From the NCBI RefSeq assembly GCF_028389875.1, contig NC_084677.1, positions 10,334,017 to 10,398,016 on the forward strand: a stretch of DNA of 64,000 nt, written 5' to 3'. The position numbers and the translations under genes are program-made. This document shows positions 11,401 through 29,279 of this stretch, piece by piece; positions within the stretch are counted from its first letter, which is position 1; each line of letters starts with the position of its first letter. The notes beneath the pieces are model-generated. The model was not told where the DNA came from, made no database searches, and saw only the letters and a program-made list of their open reading frames with translations. The stretch is from Rhea pennata (Eukaryota; Chordata; Aves; Rheiformes; Rheidae).

Positions 11401-14270
11401 ATCACTCACTCTCCCAGTTTTCCCCATATGATGGCTATCTGCCTCTGCCCAGAGGACACTTCCCTAACATCTTGCTTTCTCCACAGGTACCAAATACCTT
11501 CTCTCAAACCAAGGCTTTGACTCTATTTCCAGTTGCAACCAGCACTCAAGCTTGCAGGTTTGTGCCGTTTTCTCTTCTTACCTCTCACTGTAAACCCTTT
11601 TATTACCCAAATGATAGTTAACTTCTGCATGCAAACATTGCTCTCCCAAGGCACATGCACCTCACTCAGAAACCACCACTGAGGCTTAAAAAAGCACCAA
11701 TCTGGGAGTTTAAACATGTTTAAGAATTTCTGCAACCTCCTTTAAAGCAGTTGCATTCCTGCATTCACAATCCTGTGCTAACTCCTCAATCTTGTTTCAA
11801 TAGTTACCTGGATCTCCAGACAGCAGTCATTGTCCGGTGGTAGACCTTTCTCATCAGCAGGTTGCAAGGTGACATGTACTCAATTAACAAATAAGATCAC
11901 AGTATAGTCCTATATTAGGAAAACTGCCACACGAGTTATGTAAATGTGAATAGGAAGTAAGTCACAAATCATCTTCTACATGAAGCCTTATAGAAATCCA
12001 TGCTGTAAATTGCACTGCAGATGGTAAAGTTTGCAGTGGAAATGCTGCATGCTTTCTCAGAAGTCACTCTTTTCACAATACATTTCTATTTAGTAATTCT
12101 ACAAAAATTGCCAGGCTGGCTCCAATGGGACTGTGTTATGAAATAATTATTCCAAAACAGTTGGTCAACTAAAAATGTCAAAAATACTTATTTCAGGAGT
12201 CTCTATATCAGGGTAATCACAATGCATTTGTGCAGTATTAAAGTGCATACCCTTACTACAGGTAAACTGTAGTAATACCAAAAAGAATGTGTTTGGTCTC
12301 TAAACCTGGCTTAAAACATGAAGAATGTAAAATTGACAGGGACCTAAAGTCATAGGAAATTCAAACAAAGGAAGCCTTCTTATAGCACCACTGGTTTTCC
12401 TCCATCAGATACGTGGAAGATCTGCAGTACCTACTGATACAAACCCAGATTTTATAAAAATGAACAATGGAACCGTGAGGTGATCTTCAGGATTATTTTA
12501 AGCAAGAGATACAACAGCGCAGCTTGTATGTGTCACCAGTGCCCAATACTGCAGAACTATATCCATGAGGAATCCACATTTATATGACAAGAGTTTGATT
12601 TAGCAATAAATTAGAAACATGGAGCTAGGACAGACCATTTTTAACTTCTTAACTTCATTTTCTAGTTCAGTCAATAGACCTCTGTCTCCAGGTGACCAAA
12701 TTTCTGCCTCAGAAGCTCATAAAGCTCACTTTCTGGTATTGAGGCTCAAACTGATCACACTTGAACATTTCGGGGCCATCTACAGTGCAGACTTTGTGAC
12801 CTTTAACTGAATGCAACAGATGCAAGAGAAAAACCAGCCTTTTTAACCCTTGTTTTCTTCTCAGTCAAGTTGCAACTCCCTTTACTATGGGACCCATGGG
12901 TGCACCACCAGAATGCGTAAACATTTTTTACAACTCTACTGCTAACTACTTGTTCATCAGAGAAAAGACACATTAGATTAAGACCGTAACTACCTGCCAA
13001 GAAAAAACTAAGATCTGCTTGTTTAGGAATAACCATCACCTTCTGATTTTCCTCATAAGAAAATAATCATTCAACGAACGTACTGCAGTTTGGCAAGTTA
13101 CAAACTATGCAATTTAAAGAGTGTGCCTAAAGAGTCATTTCCATCCCAAGGCTCTTGAAAAGTTTTGTGATGGAAGCAGCACCTTCAACATACAGCACTT
13201 CCAGTCAAACTATTGTACTTACGATCAAGACAGATCACCAAGAAGGAAAATTATTCCCAACTGTTTGTATCAAGGAAAATCATGAATTCAATGCAACTGC
13301 TTTAAAGCATGTTGAAAAAGATACGTTGAGTTTCCATATGGACTTTCCTAAGACTCCAAAGAAAGTAAAGTAAGGCAAAGGATTTCCAGCTAATGTTGGC
13401 TGAAGGGCAATGCAGTCAGCCCAGAAGCTTCCTTCCTGTTCTCTATGATCTGCAAGTAGCTCTTCGTCCACAGCGATTTGCCATGTTCCGCTCTGAAAGA
13501 AACTGTTGATTTTTCTGTCAAGTATTCTGTGCCCTCATGTATCAGATGCCTGAAACAGAATGATAACACAACACTAGATATTCACTGCTTGCTGGTCCAA
13601 AACTCTACTCCCCTGCTTCAAAGTGGTTTAAAAAGATCCAAAACCAAACAGTTAGGTCTGCATGGCACCATGCAGAGCAGCTGCAGAGCAGCTACCCTAC
13701 ACAAAATTTTTATGCTTCCAAGAACCATCAAACTGGAAATTTGAGGAAAAATTTGATTTACTCCAACCTTCAGTTACTCTCTGATTAGTTTTGAAAGAAG
13801 TTGTGTGTGATCCAAAAACAAGCTTCAAGTATCTACTAAAGTACTCCACAATCCTGTGTCTTAAAACTTTTTAAATAATCTTTTAACACAACTAGAAAGT
13901 AGCTTCTGGCAGGGCATCTTCTATTATTTAGCCTACAGGTGAAGCTATGGAGTTGTACATGTTTAGAGACAAACATATCTAGGAGGTGACCCAACCAGAG
14001 GATAGAAAAGTACGTCGAGTTCCCCTCTCTTTTAGAGTTTTGCACAACTCATTCAAAAAACAGTAACTATTAACAGCATGTTATATCATTAACATAAATG
14101 AAAGTTGCTATCACAGACAGTGCAGAACCCAAATGTCCGCGACAAGTCCTTAACTTGCAATATCTTATTTTTCAAAAAAAGCCTGAACTTTAGCAATGTT
14201 AAATAGCTGTCTGTTACAAGCATTCTTGCAGGTGTGGATAGGAAATCATTAAGATATTGACTGGAAACAC
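5471..14270. other. Intergenic, downstream of RPS15A; no gene recognised
   Basis: Nearly 9 kb without a recognisable coding exon or RNA gene. Two plus-strand open frames are longer than most (6,841-7,368 and 11,040-11,621), but their translations are Ser/Pro/His-rich without domain-like features. A perfect 12-bp inverted repeat lies at 9,787-9,813, and a short CA run at about 5,622-5,637. No CR1, LTR or DNA-transposon coding sequence was seen. Confidence 0.5.
9787..9813. repeat. Perfect inverted repeat, 12-bp arms
   Basis: CTATATACAGGG and its exact reverse complement flank a 3-base TGG centre. It could form a small cruciform or hairpin. No flanking element or target-site duplication was recognised. 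Confidence 0.8.
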
Positions 14271-14288
14271 CAAAGTCCATTTGAACAA

Positions 14289-14294
14289 TTTATT
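14289..14294 (-). promoter_or_regulatory. RPS15A polyadenylation signal (AATAAA)
   Basis: Canonical AATAAA on the minus strand starts about 20 bases after the RPS15A stop codon. This predicts a very short 3' UTR of roughly 40 bases with cleavage near 14,270-14,280, typical of ribosomal-protein mRNAs. Confidence 0.85.
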
Positions 14295-14314
14295 AGTATC
14301 CTCTTTTACAAGTT

Positions 14315-19253
<4,939 letters not shown>

Positions 19254-19281
19254 CGGTGCAGCAAGATGGCGGAAAAGGAAG
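19254..19281 (-). other. RPS15A non-coding first exon with 5' TOP tract
   Basis: The minus strand reads a pyrimidine tract CTTCCTTTTCC followed by GCCATCTTGCTGCACCG and a GTGAGT donor. This is the classic terminal oligopyrimidine start of a ribosomal-protein mRNA, which links its translation to mTOR-LARP1 signalling in known cases. The exact start, at C 19281 or C 19277, is inferred. Confidence 0.8.
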
Positions 19282-19480
19282 GGGCCCGGCCCCCGCGCGG
19301 GCTTATGGGAAGTTGCAGGCGCGCAGGGCGCCCGGACGAGTCTCGCGAGACTTGCCGCCCCAGTCGGGAGGCGCCGCTCGCGAGGCCCGGCCATCCTCTA
19401 TTGGCCCCGTGCCGCTCCCAGCGGGCCCGCGGCGGCGCTTCCGCTGTCTCCTATAGCAACGCGCACGCTCCCGCGGAGGC
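19254..19480 (-). promoter_or_regulatory. RPS15A promoter within CpG island (~18.70-19.66 kb)
   Basis: The GC-rich block spans the TOP exon. On the plus strand AAGATGGCGG (19,263-19,272) is a YY1-type site overlapping the exon. The palindrome TCTCGCGAGA (19,341-19,350) lies about 60-70 bases upstream of the inferred start. A CCAAT box in sense orientation is present near 19,394-19,400. No TATA box is seen. The motifs are visible; factor binding is inferred from known consensus sites. Confidence 0.75.
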
Positions 19481-20269
19481 CCGCGCTACGGCCGCTTGCA
19501 AGGGCCAAAATTAGTGGCGAGCGCGGGCGAACCCGAAACGCTGAATTGCCGCCGACAGTAGCTCCTCGGCTGCGACACGGGTGCAAACGGATCGCGCACC
19601 GCGGCCGAGCTGCAAAACGTCTGCGTTTGGTGGGAGAGAATCCAAGAGGTGAGCCCTAACCAGCGTCCAGCTGCCTCTGTTCGCACCCACCCACAGGCGG
19701 CAAGCTCCAGGGACGGAGCTTAACCTTAACCAGCTTGCTCACCAGGACCCGAAAGCAGCATCTTTGCACTAACCTTTGTCTTCTGTACAGCAAATTGTAC
19801 ATGAACGCCAGTTCTGGAGAGGCAGCTGAACCTCGGGCAGCAGGCAGCTTACTCAAATCTGAATACACCAGCACCTCATCTTTAAATAACATAAAGCTTC
19901 TGGTTTCTTAATATTCTTAAAAAGAGATGAATCAGACCTGTCTTTAACCTGCACTTTTAATCTGCTTTAGCTTTCTGCTCTCCCACCAGTTACTGCAGAA
20001 ACTCAAAGAGTTTATGGCACAAGATTCGAGTTCGAGCCAAAAGCAGCAGACCAGCACTCTACTGTCAGAGCAAGCTCTCAGTTATATTTAAGTATTGGAT
20101 GTGTTGCAAGTTCTCTTAAGAACTAGCCTGGAGGAAAAATAATAAACAAACTTCATCACAAACTGAAGCACAAGAACACACATGGCAAAAAACATAGAAG
20201 GGTTTTCAAAGAACCAAAAATACAGCTTCATGTAAAATGGCAAGTGAAGATGCTTAAATACAAAAAGCA

Positions 20270-22537
20270 CATTTTAATCAAAACTTAATAGGCTAACAGA
20301 TACCTTAGTGACTGACATGACACTATTACTGCAAAATACAGAATCCACAAAATAAAAACATTTCTGCATCCATGTGGCATGATTTGCCTTTTAAGTCTTA
20401 CAGTCACAATGCAAACTCATGGTCTCTAGCAAATACCTAGTGGGTAACTACAGTTGATCTTGAAAGTGTTTTAAAAGGTCCTACTTCTCCCATAATTCTC
20501 TTATTGTTATACCAGATGACGTTTTCCTCTGTTCTATTTAGCTCACTGCAAACTGCTAACAGCCATACTAATGTATATGGTGAAAGCATTAACTATAGTT
20601 GCTGGGAAACAAAAGTTACCTTACAGTCTTGAAAGTGTTCATACAGTTTAAGTCACCTACAGCTGGCAGCCAAAACGAGCATCAGCATACACTGTAAAAA
20701 AAGAGTTCCCAAATTAATCGCTCCTTCGAGGTCATTTGAAGGAGCAGAACTGAAGTTGTCAGTGGTTTGAGATGTGTGTATATGTGTATATATACATATA
20801 CATAATATATATATATATATTTTTTTTTTTAAAAAAAAAAACAGTGTAGGAATTCCTTATATTTGATTTGTATGTAAGTTCTAATTGGGCCACAAATACA
20901 CAGAACAGTCTACTAGTACTCCATACTATGAGGATTCACATGAAGAACTGAAGATCTATGAGGTTGACAGAAAGCCACACCAAGACAACTGACTGTGTTT
21001 CTACAGAATTTCAACTTCCAATGAGAATGTGGCTCTTAGAGTATTGTAATAGAAAAAAATTGCTTTCTTATTGATCTGCAGGTGCAGTTGAATGTCAGCA
21101 CTGCTGAATGTCACAGTTTGCCTTCTATATGCAGTATTACACAAACTGTTGTTGGAAAAATAGAGCATTTTCAAAATAACGTTTTCAATATTGCATTATA
21201 GCATCTCCCTGCATTTCAGATCTATTACCAATTTGCCTTATTGGATACAATTTGTCTTTCCCACAAATCCTTCCATGTAACTGCAGTCTACTTCAGCAGT
21301 TTTAATTAATTATGGATGATGTTATTACAGCTCTTCCCCTCTACAGCAGAAGCCATCATTACTTACCAGGTAGAAGTTTTACTATTTGCTATGGGCTATT
21401 TCAAACAGAAGATGCTTTTCTGTTAAGACATTGTAAACTGATCTAGCAATGTGTAGGATTATTATATGAGACTCAGACACACATCCAGGTCCAGTTCTTG
21501 ATTAACAGACATTTGCACAACTTTATGTTCAAAGAACAACTCTAAAAAAGAAGTTTCTCTTAAGTCTATATTTATCTATTCAACAATTACAACAGATACT
21601 AGTTCATTTTAAAACAGTACACTTTTAAAATGCATTAACACAGGTTTTAGCTTTTTAAAGAAAAAAACTTCAGTTTTTTAAAAACAGAAAGGAGAGATCG
21701 TAGAAAAGCACAAACAATTCAGACAGGCTTATTTACAAGAGACAAACCTAGCCTATTCAAGGTGATTTCGTATACAGACAACATTCATAAAACCAAATGC
21801 ATTACACGGCTCCAGGACAACAGCAGTTTAGAACAATCAACTGTTAAGGTAACACACACCTTAACTCAGTTTCTACAGTTTCAGTGCAATAAATTGAAAT
21901 TTATGCTACAGCTAAATAACTGAACTAAAAACGTAGGTATTCCAGAACCCTATTTGGCAGACAATCTGATCTATGCAGCCAAATAAGCAAACAGAAGTTC
22001 AACAAGGCAATAGGATCACCTCCCGCCCCCAGCTCTGGGTATGCACCCTCAGCTATAATTATTCTTCATTCTTATTCAGGTAATTATCTTCTTCCCACAA
22101 AAATCAGTAGTATCAAGTCTCCAAAAAGTGAGAGCTTTAGAAACTTCCATACTTGCAGTAGCCACAGATCACTATTTGATTAATGACTGGTGAAGCTAAC
22201 ATAATTACTGGATTGCAGTCATGCATTACAACACTGTTGTTTTTGAGTTGGGGTATTTATTTATGGGGCCCTCTTAATTTGGTGAAGATACTGAATAAGC
22301 TCCACAGGTCAAAACTCAGAATCTTTCATATAACATCAGCTGCAGAACCACCAGTAACAGAGCAAGACACACACAAATCCACAGCAGTTGCTACAGTGAC
22401 ATTTTCACTAATCAGGGAGCCAATAAAAAAAGTAAGCCAGTGAGCAAGACAACTTCTTTCTATTATCTTAATCATACATTAATTCTCAATACTGTTCCCA
22501 AAGAAACCTTTTACAAGAGTGAACAGCAGTTAAGTCT
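20270..22537 (-). other. ARL6IP1 3' UTR (extent uncertain)
   Basis: The sequence after the ARL6IP1 stop is AT-rich and non-coding. Minus-strand ATTAAA at about 20,274-20,279, followed by a GT/T-rich stretch (TGTGCTTTTTGTATTT), is a plausible distal poly(A) site and gives a ~2.3-kb 3' UTR. An AATAAA at 22,256-22,261 could be a proximal site with a ~300-base UTR. I cannot choose between them from sequence alone. Confidence 0.45.
20773..20841. repeat. GT/AT microsatellite with T/A homopolymers
   Basis: GTGTGTATATGTGTATATATACATATACATA runs into (AT)n, then 11 T and 11 A. It lies in the probable ARL6IP1 3' UTR and could form an AU hairpin in the transcript. Confidence 0.85.
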
Positions 22538-25500
22538 TCATTCATTTTTCTTTTCCTTGTGCTTGAGAAGTTTGTTTATCTCCCTTTTTGCCATTCCAAT
22601 GTACTTTGTAATGATCCCATGCTGGTTTAATCCAGGAAACAGCAGCAAGAAACTTACTAAAAAGGAAAAACCCAAACAATTGGAATTACTTAATATTTCT
22701 TTAAAAAACTCCTTTCACCTTGCAATTTCTTGCTTCCTTTAAGCCCCACTAACTGCTTAAAAACAGAAAAGGAACCCCCACACAAAAGTCCCACCACATT
22801 CAAATAATCAAAACTAACTTCCACCAGCCTCATACCTATGTGAGCAGGTAACAAAAGTTATTTCTATTTTGTACACTGTAAACTTACCAATAAGATACGT
22901 GAGAAAGAGATTGTGAACTTGTTGTCCTATCCAGGCAACCACAGCAAGAGAACAAAGCATGGTCATGAAGTACTGAAAAATGAAAAGGAAACATTAACCA
23001 AGAATCTGTTGGCAATTCTACCTCTTCCCTTCAATACGAGGCATTATTTCAAAACTTAAAACTGTCTGGAAGTTCTTTGCACGTTCTACATGCAATACTT
23101 ACGTACAGGCCTGTTAAAATTATGGTATTACCAAGTCTACAATTGTACTTTCTCATTTATTTTCAGTTCATCAGTTTTACAGTAAGTAGGTTCTTTTCTG
23201 TCCAAATATGTATCATGGAGCCAAACTCTACTACCCCAGCTGATAAACTTCTCTTTAACACGTATTGTCCTGAAAACAGCTTCAGGTACTGTTTAGCAGT
23301 TCGTGTACCTAAGCTCCAAGATCTAATTTTCCAGGCAGTTAGTGTACATTGGAAACATCTGTTTTAAGGTGCGTTTACCAACTGTTTTTTCCAAGGATTT
23401 ATCTATCCGAAAAAAAACAATTTATCCTTAGATACCTTCAAACCAAAGGTACACCTTAACCTTGCAACACTGAAGTTAGAAGTTGTGTGACTGCAACTCA
23501 GGATTTAAATAAGATGTGTGACTGGCATTAAGTCACAACCTGAACTGTTGGTTCTTAGTGCAAAATACCCTTTTGTTCAGACAAACCCCTTGCTAAAATA
23601 CTTAATATTAAATAAAAGAAAGACAACACAAAAGAACTCCCAAAACTCTGATACCATTTTAGGCTTCTCTTCCTTCAGTGTGAAGAGACGTCTCCACCAG
23701 CCAACAATTCTGCGACGAGTTTTTACCAAATTACTGCAAATTTCATGAAATCTTTGCTGCTGCTCAGTAGTCCTTTTATTGAGGGGGGAAAGGGAGATAA
23801 GAATTTAAGTTTTCATACAAAACTTTAAATTAAAAAAAAAAAATCTGTATTATTTTTCTAGCAGAATAAAATTGTCCAGTATTTATCTTGACATTTGCTT
23901 TGCTTAGTTTAGTATCTTAACTTTGTTGAGCATTGTAACACAATTGTCTGCGCAGTTTTCATTTAATTTAGCATTTAGCATCTGTACACTGAATCTCTCT
24001 TAAATCCCAACCCTCTGTTAATCCAGAAAACCACTGACTTTAATCTCTGTCTGCCACCAGTGTGTATAATATTGGCTCTTATGCTGGTACATTATTAGAC
24101 AAGAACATCTATCCAGTAATCAATTTAGAGCAGATGTGCTAGCATTTATTTTTAATTCAAAATGTAGTCAAATACTCTAGCTTACCATTTTTATAAGCCT
24201 TGCCTTTCTCTCAATTTGTCTCAATCACTTATGACCACATCTACGGAGAACATGCATTATGCTTTACTTTCATTACTATTTACATCTACCACTCTCTTTC
24301 TGAATACAGAATACAATCCTCTTCCTCATAATTTTAGTTGTTAGTATCTAATATCCATGAATTGGTAAAAACTACTTTAGCAGAACTAAAGAGCATCCTT
24401 AATGTAGAGCAGAAAAAGACCGAATTCCCACAAAATTCTTATTTTGCTGGAAGAGAAGGAACAATAAAGATACGCTGTAGTATTTGTCTTTCAAAAACAG
24501 AATAATGTGGGACATTGTACTATGAGTCCTGACTTCACATACAGAAATTGCCAGCTTCTTGATAAGGTGTCTTTATATAGAAGTAGTTTGACATTTCAAA
24601 GTCAACTACCATTTTGATAAAGTTCAAAATTTCTTTATACTCAAGAAACTAATTTAGTTTAAGCTTTCCTCACCACTTATTAGAGCCAAAGATTCTAGGT
24701 GCGAGAGCAGGAACAAGGTAATCAGCCAAACAAAGGAACATAACAAAACAGGAAACGCCTGAAAGAACAGATGGATCCAAGTAGTAGATCATCCTGTAGA
24801 AAGAAGATAATGAAAATGACTTCTGGATACTCAGTCTACTAAACACTTGACATACTTAGCTGTCTCTTCAAACTGGCTCAAGACTGTAAACTGTAGTCCT
24901 ACCCACTTGCCTTCCTCCCCCCCAACCAACCAAATTTGTTCCTACTATTACTAGTCATAAATACTTCAGTACTATTACAAGCAAATACAGATGAAACAAT
25001 CAAAATACACATTTCTTAACATACTAGGTAAGAAAATGCTAGAACACAGCATAGTATGAAGTGCACCAGATCTAAAAATTCATTATTGCTCTCCCAGAAG
25101 TCAAGATCTAGTGAACATTATACAAGCAGAGGGTGGAGAGATGTAAATGAGTTTGTGAGCATGTGAAATAACTAGATAGGGTGAAAGCTCTAACCTTGCT
25201 GATTCTTAAGTAAACCACAATATCCAGATCCACTACAGGTTATTTACTCTGTCTCTCACTTTAACAGTTGGCCAAACCAGTTCTAGACAAGGAGCTAAAA
25301 CCCTCTAATTAGGACAGTGCTGTGTGCTCTAACATACTAACTTCGCCATCACTCAAATGCAACTCTATCAGTTCTAGACAAGAACTAGCTTATCTCATGA
25401 GTGTCTGTTAACACCTAACTGTGTCTTCTCTTACTTATTTATACTAAGCAGCACTTCCCAAACACTAAAGTAGTAGAAGTAAAGAGGTGACCATCCACCA

Positions 25501-28500
25501 TTGCAGGGCCAATCTTTTTATACATTAGGCATAGTGCTATGTGCTGAATGTTCAAGTTCATGTTTGATGAAGCACCAATTCCAAATTCAGGATTTGTAAC
25601 AGTTCTACTTCCTCATAGTATTATTCATCACAGAATCTTTCCCACTAACAATTTATAAGCAAAGTCCTGAAGTTCATGCAGTCATGTGTTTTTTAAAGTT
25701 GCCTTTCAGTTTCATTTGATTTCTACCCTCCTCACTTAAGAGCCATGAGCTTTATTTAGATCAGCCAGAAGACAGTTTATCCCTATCTCACCTAGTTCAA
25801 CATTTATAACTGCCCTCTTTTCTTCACTTCAAGAAAACAAGCAACTGGCAAACTTCACAACTGATGTGGACACTTATCTCTACAAGGCTTGTAGGAGTCG
25901 TCTACTACAGTATTACATAAAAGCACACACAAAAGCCTCCAGCAACCTAGTTCAGTATTTCCAACCCAGAGGCAGTTAATATTCTTCCACCCATAGTCTT
26001 TCCTTCCCATCTCCTGCTCTCTTAAAAGAGCAAGAGAGCCAGTCTAGAAGTACCAGTTGTGTGAAACTGAATGAATTCATCCTAAACACCACGTCAAAGG
26101 TGCAAAACTGCTAATACTTCTGAGAAGTCTGCCCAATGGAAACAAGTTTTCTTGAAAAATTACTTGAAACCGTAATGGTATTGCTGTTGGTTCAGGAAAA
26201 AAAGCCACACAAGATAACCAGATCTAAGTAGTATACAAAGATGAACAGCATACAGCTGAAGGTGGTAAGAAGCTAGAGCAGTCATCACTGACAAACAGCT
26301 TTTGCAGAAAGCACTATGTCTCCCCTCACCCTCAGCACATTTTTTAAGTCTACAGTTAAGAAGTTAAACGGAAGTACAACATGTAAGTGGGATGTGACAG
26401 GTGTTACTTCCTGTTCCCAGTTCTTTTTGATTTTTCTTTTCAAGAAAGTTGACATGTGTTAAGGAACAAAACTTAGAATAAGAAAGCTTCCCATTAGATT
26501 TTTTTCAAAAATCTCTTAATAATTTTCTTAACAGTTTTGCTACCAGCTATGAAAGTGCAATGCTGATCTATTCTCCATGAGTTACTTACAGGAAAGAAAA
26601 GGAAACAACGCTCATCAGTGCAAGAGGAAACCATGCTCTCTCCCAACGAAGAATTTTATCAGTCATCAAAATTACTTCTCCCCATCCTTGCAATTGCTCT
26701 TCCAAGCTAGCAGTTTCTGCAGCCTACACAAAAAGAGAAGAAAACATTTTATTACTAACCAGAATACCACATTAGCTCTGGTATCTGAAGTATCTAAAAG
26801 TGTATCATAAATAAAGACTGTAGTCACAACTCCTTCTGTGTATTTAACATTTCTAATGATGTTGTAAATTATTTACAATGTTATAACACTGTAACAGTGA
26901 AACTCTAGAAAAGAGAAGATCCCAACAAACTTGTAGCATCTGCCATCTCAGTATATAAACTGGTACAAAGACTGAGTTTTTTTTTTTTTTTAGTTCACTT
27001 TATGCACTTTGCCATATATTTCCCAATATGATTGTTTAACCATATGCATGCTTCCATTCCTCCTCTCCTTCAAGGTCTTTTTTTATAATAACAAAACCTG
27101 TTAATATAGAAGAATACTTTTTGTTAGGTTCTATAAGGCACTTATATCACATCCCAAATTGTCTATTTCAATTCTCTTAATAAACAAAAAAAGACATCTA
27201 AGTAAGTTCATCCTCATCCTGCTTATTACAGTTTAGAGATATAAAAAGCACTTCTTTGTGGCTATTCTCACTACCTTCTCCCAGATTTTAGCGAGCTAGT
27301 TTTCCCCACTCTCTCATTTATGGTACTTTTCCCCTCCATCAGATTATTAAAAATTAAGTTTTAAAGTCTAGCTAGAACCCTTCGAATTCTCAGTATCAAT
27401 ACTAGGAAAACTGCAAATAGGAGAACTACTTAAAAATAAACGTATTTAAAAAACACCCTAACATGTTAAACTAAAGCTTTCCAGTTGCCGTCCAACATGA
27501 AACGGTGTTTCTTGGAAGATGAATTAAAAAAAAAGAAAGAAAGAAAAAACCCCTCACACTACAGTAAGGAAAAATTACCTAGCTGATCATATTCAGACTG
27601 CAAAGAAACAAAGTCTTTCTGCAAGTTGCCCAAGACTGTGACCAGGGGACCTTTACACCCCTTCCTACACTAGCAAAGGCACAGTTGCTCTCTGCACATC
27701 CTTTGGACCTGCTCCAGCATCAGCTTGCTGACCAGCTGGCCTGAGGAGTGTCACATTTAATAGTTTGCCCTCTGTGGGACAAGAGATCTCAGAGACTATA
27801 GAACTCAAGTAACTACAAACAGAATAAACTATTTCCTACATAGTAAGAGGTTAAAAATCATTATGACCTGTACATCTACTGTGCAGAGATGGCAGAGCAG
27901 GTTTAATTCTCCATTGGATAGTGTATGTACCTCAAATGAGAAGCCTTACACCATTCCCTAAGTAACAAATAGAGCTGTGTGCAGCTATCAGGATAAAGCA
28001 CAGTTGTCTTATACAGTGTCATTGTAAGCTATTTTAAAACTACAGTTAAAGACAAAACAGAGTAGACAGCTATCTACCTGACATGCCTTCGAGTTATCAC
28101 ATGTATTTCATGTTTTATAGAACTCAAACCCCCACATAAAGGGGAAAAAAAAAGTTGCATTTCTCCAGAAAACATTTTACATCAAACTGTTATTCCTTAT
28201 TACTTCCATCTGCCTGCAGCTAGCAACACAGCCAAAAGAAAATTTAACGGGAAACAGAGTGGAATATCATACTGTTAGTAGTAGTAGCCTGACTCTGTCA
28301 GCCCAGAAGTACAGTAACTTGTTTTCCCAGTGAGTCAGGTAGAGAAAGCTTTCTAAGTCATTTTTGTCAACATCAACACTGTCTTAATTCCAAAATGTGT
28401 CTATTGAAAGTGATTTTTCATTAATGAAACAAGAAAGTCTCCATAAATACGAACTTCTGTTATGAAGTGGGTATCTCTCTAGAACATAAGGATTATTTTT

Positions 28501-29279
28501 GGCAACACAGGTCTATTTTTTTTTCCTGAAAATTAAATATTCTTCCCACTTCTAAGCCACTGAAAGTGCCCGTCTGAATTCTTTCAGTATCTCCCAGCTG
28601 TCCAGCCTCCCGTTTCAAGAAATGCTGGCAGGCAATCCACTCGGGAGTCTCCCTTCTCCCCCCACCCCCTTCAACGCCACGCTTCTCCAGCGGCTTCACC
28701 ATTGCCCGCCTCGTTACAGGACAGATACACTCACACCCTCGCCCAAGTCCACCCTATATATATTACGTTTAAGTCTGCCTAACCACCCAGCTCCTATCAC
28801 TATCTTCCTGCAGCTTTTAAGCATACGATAGCACAGCCGAGGGATGTTGAAACACGAGGACATGAACGTTAAACAAAAGCCCTGCGTATCAGGTAAAGCG
28901 AAACATGACGATGAGCTGCCAGCAGCACAGCAACAGCAGCACCCGCTCTAAGCGCGGCGCGGAGCTGCCCTAGCTGAGCTCAGCCCCCGCCAGGCCCGAG
29001 GGCCCCATCACTCCACGAACAGGAGCCTCGCGGGGAAGAAAGGCGGCCGCTGCCGGCCGAGACGGCGGCCAAGCCCGGGCCCCTCGGCGCCAGCCGCCTG
29101 CCAGGCCGCGGCGCGGGGAGGCCGGGCCGGGCCCACCGAAGCCCTTCACCAGCCGCCGGGCGATAACCCGCCGCCGCCGCCGCCGCCGCCGCCCGACTCC
29201 GGAAGGCGCCTCGCCGCCGCCGCCCGCCCCGCCGGCCGCTCACCAGCTGATTGCTGCTCTTATTGTCTCCCTCCGCCAT
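22538..29279 (-). CDS. ARL6IP1: ADP-ribosylation factor-like 6 interacting protein 1, complete
   Basis: A multi-pass ER membrane protein with reticulon-like hairpins that helps shape ER tubules and affects glutamate-transporter trafficking in mammals. Coding exons are 29244-29279, 26590-26723, 24674-24793, 23655-23772, 22888-22972 and 22538-22656 (stop 22538-22540). They total 612 nt and encode 203 residues, the same length as human. All introns are GT-AG with matching phases. The product starts MAEGDNKSSNQL. Hydrophobic segments lie at about residues 43-62, 66-90 and 137-175, the last long enough for a hairpin. A Gln/Arg-rich cytosolic loop (TTEQQQRFHEIC, KTRRR) lies between. The C-terminus ends KKNE, which fits a di-lysine KKXX ER-retrieval signal. 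The ATG lies inside AAGATGGCGG directly upstream of exon 1's donor. Confidence 0.97.
24794..26589 (-). other. ARL6IP1 intron 2
   Basis: AT-rich 1.8-kb intron between the exons encoding the first and second membrane segments, with GTAAGT and CTACAG borders. A GTGATGA word near 26,282 with a CTGA about 90 bases downstream was examined as a snoRNA and rejected for lack of a terminal stem. Confidence 0.85.
26724..29243 (-). other. ARL6IP1 intron 1
   Basis: A 2.5-kb intron with a GTGAGC donor inside the CpG island and a TGTAG acceptor. The 5' part (about 28,900-29,243) is CpG-rich and holds eight CCG units. The rest is AT-rich with a GC-richer patch near 27,620-27,760. No alternative exon was recognised. 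Confidence 0.85.
29168..29191. repeat. (CCG)8 trinucleotide repeat in ARL6IP1 intron 1
   Basis: Eight perfect CCG units on the plus strand (CGG on the transcribed-sense strand) lie about 55-75 bases inside intron 1 of ARL6IP1, within its CpG island. Further shorter GCC runs occur at 29,212-29,225 and 29,330-29,342. Confidence 0.9.

Noticed and set aside
20028-20040. tRNA-like B-box word GTTCGAGCC
   Set aside because: No 5-bp T stem, no acceptor stem and no convincing A box at the right distance.
26192-26288. Possible box C/D snoRNA in ARL6IP1 intron 2 (GTGATGA ... CTGA)
   Set aside because: Spacing is long and the flanking bases do not form a terminal stem. Similar isolated C boxes in RPS15A introns lack D boxes.
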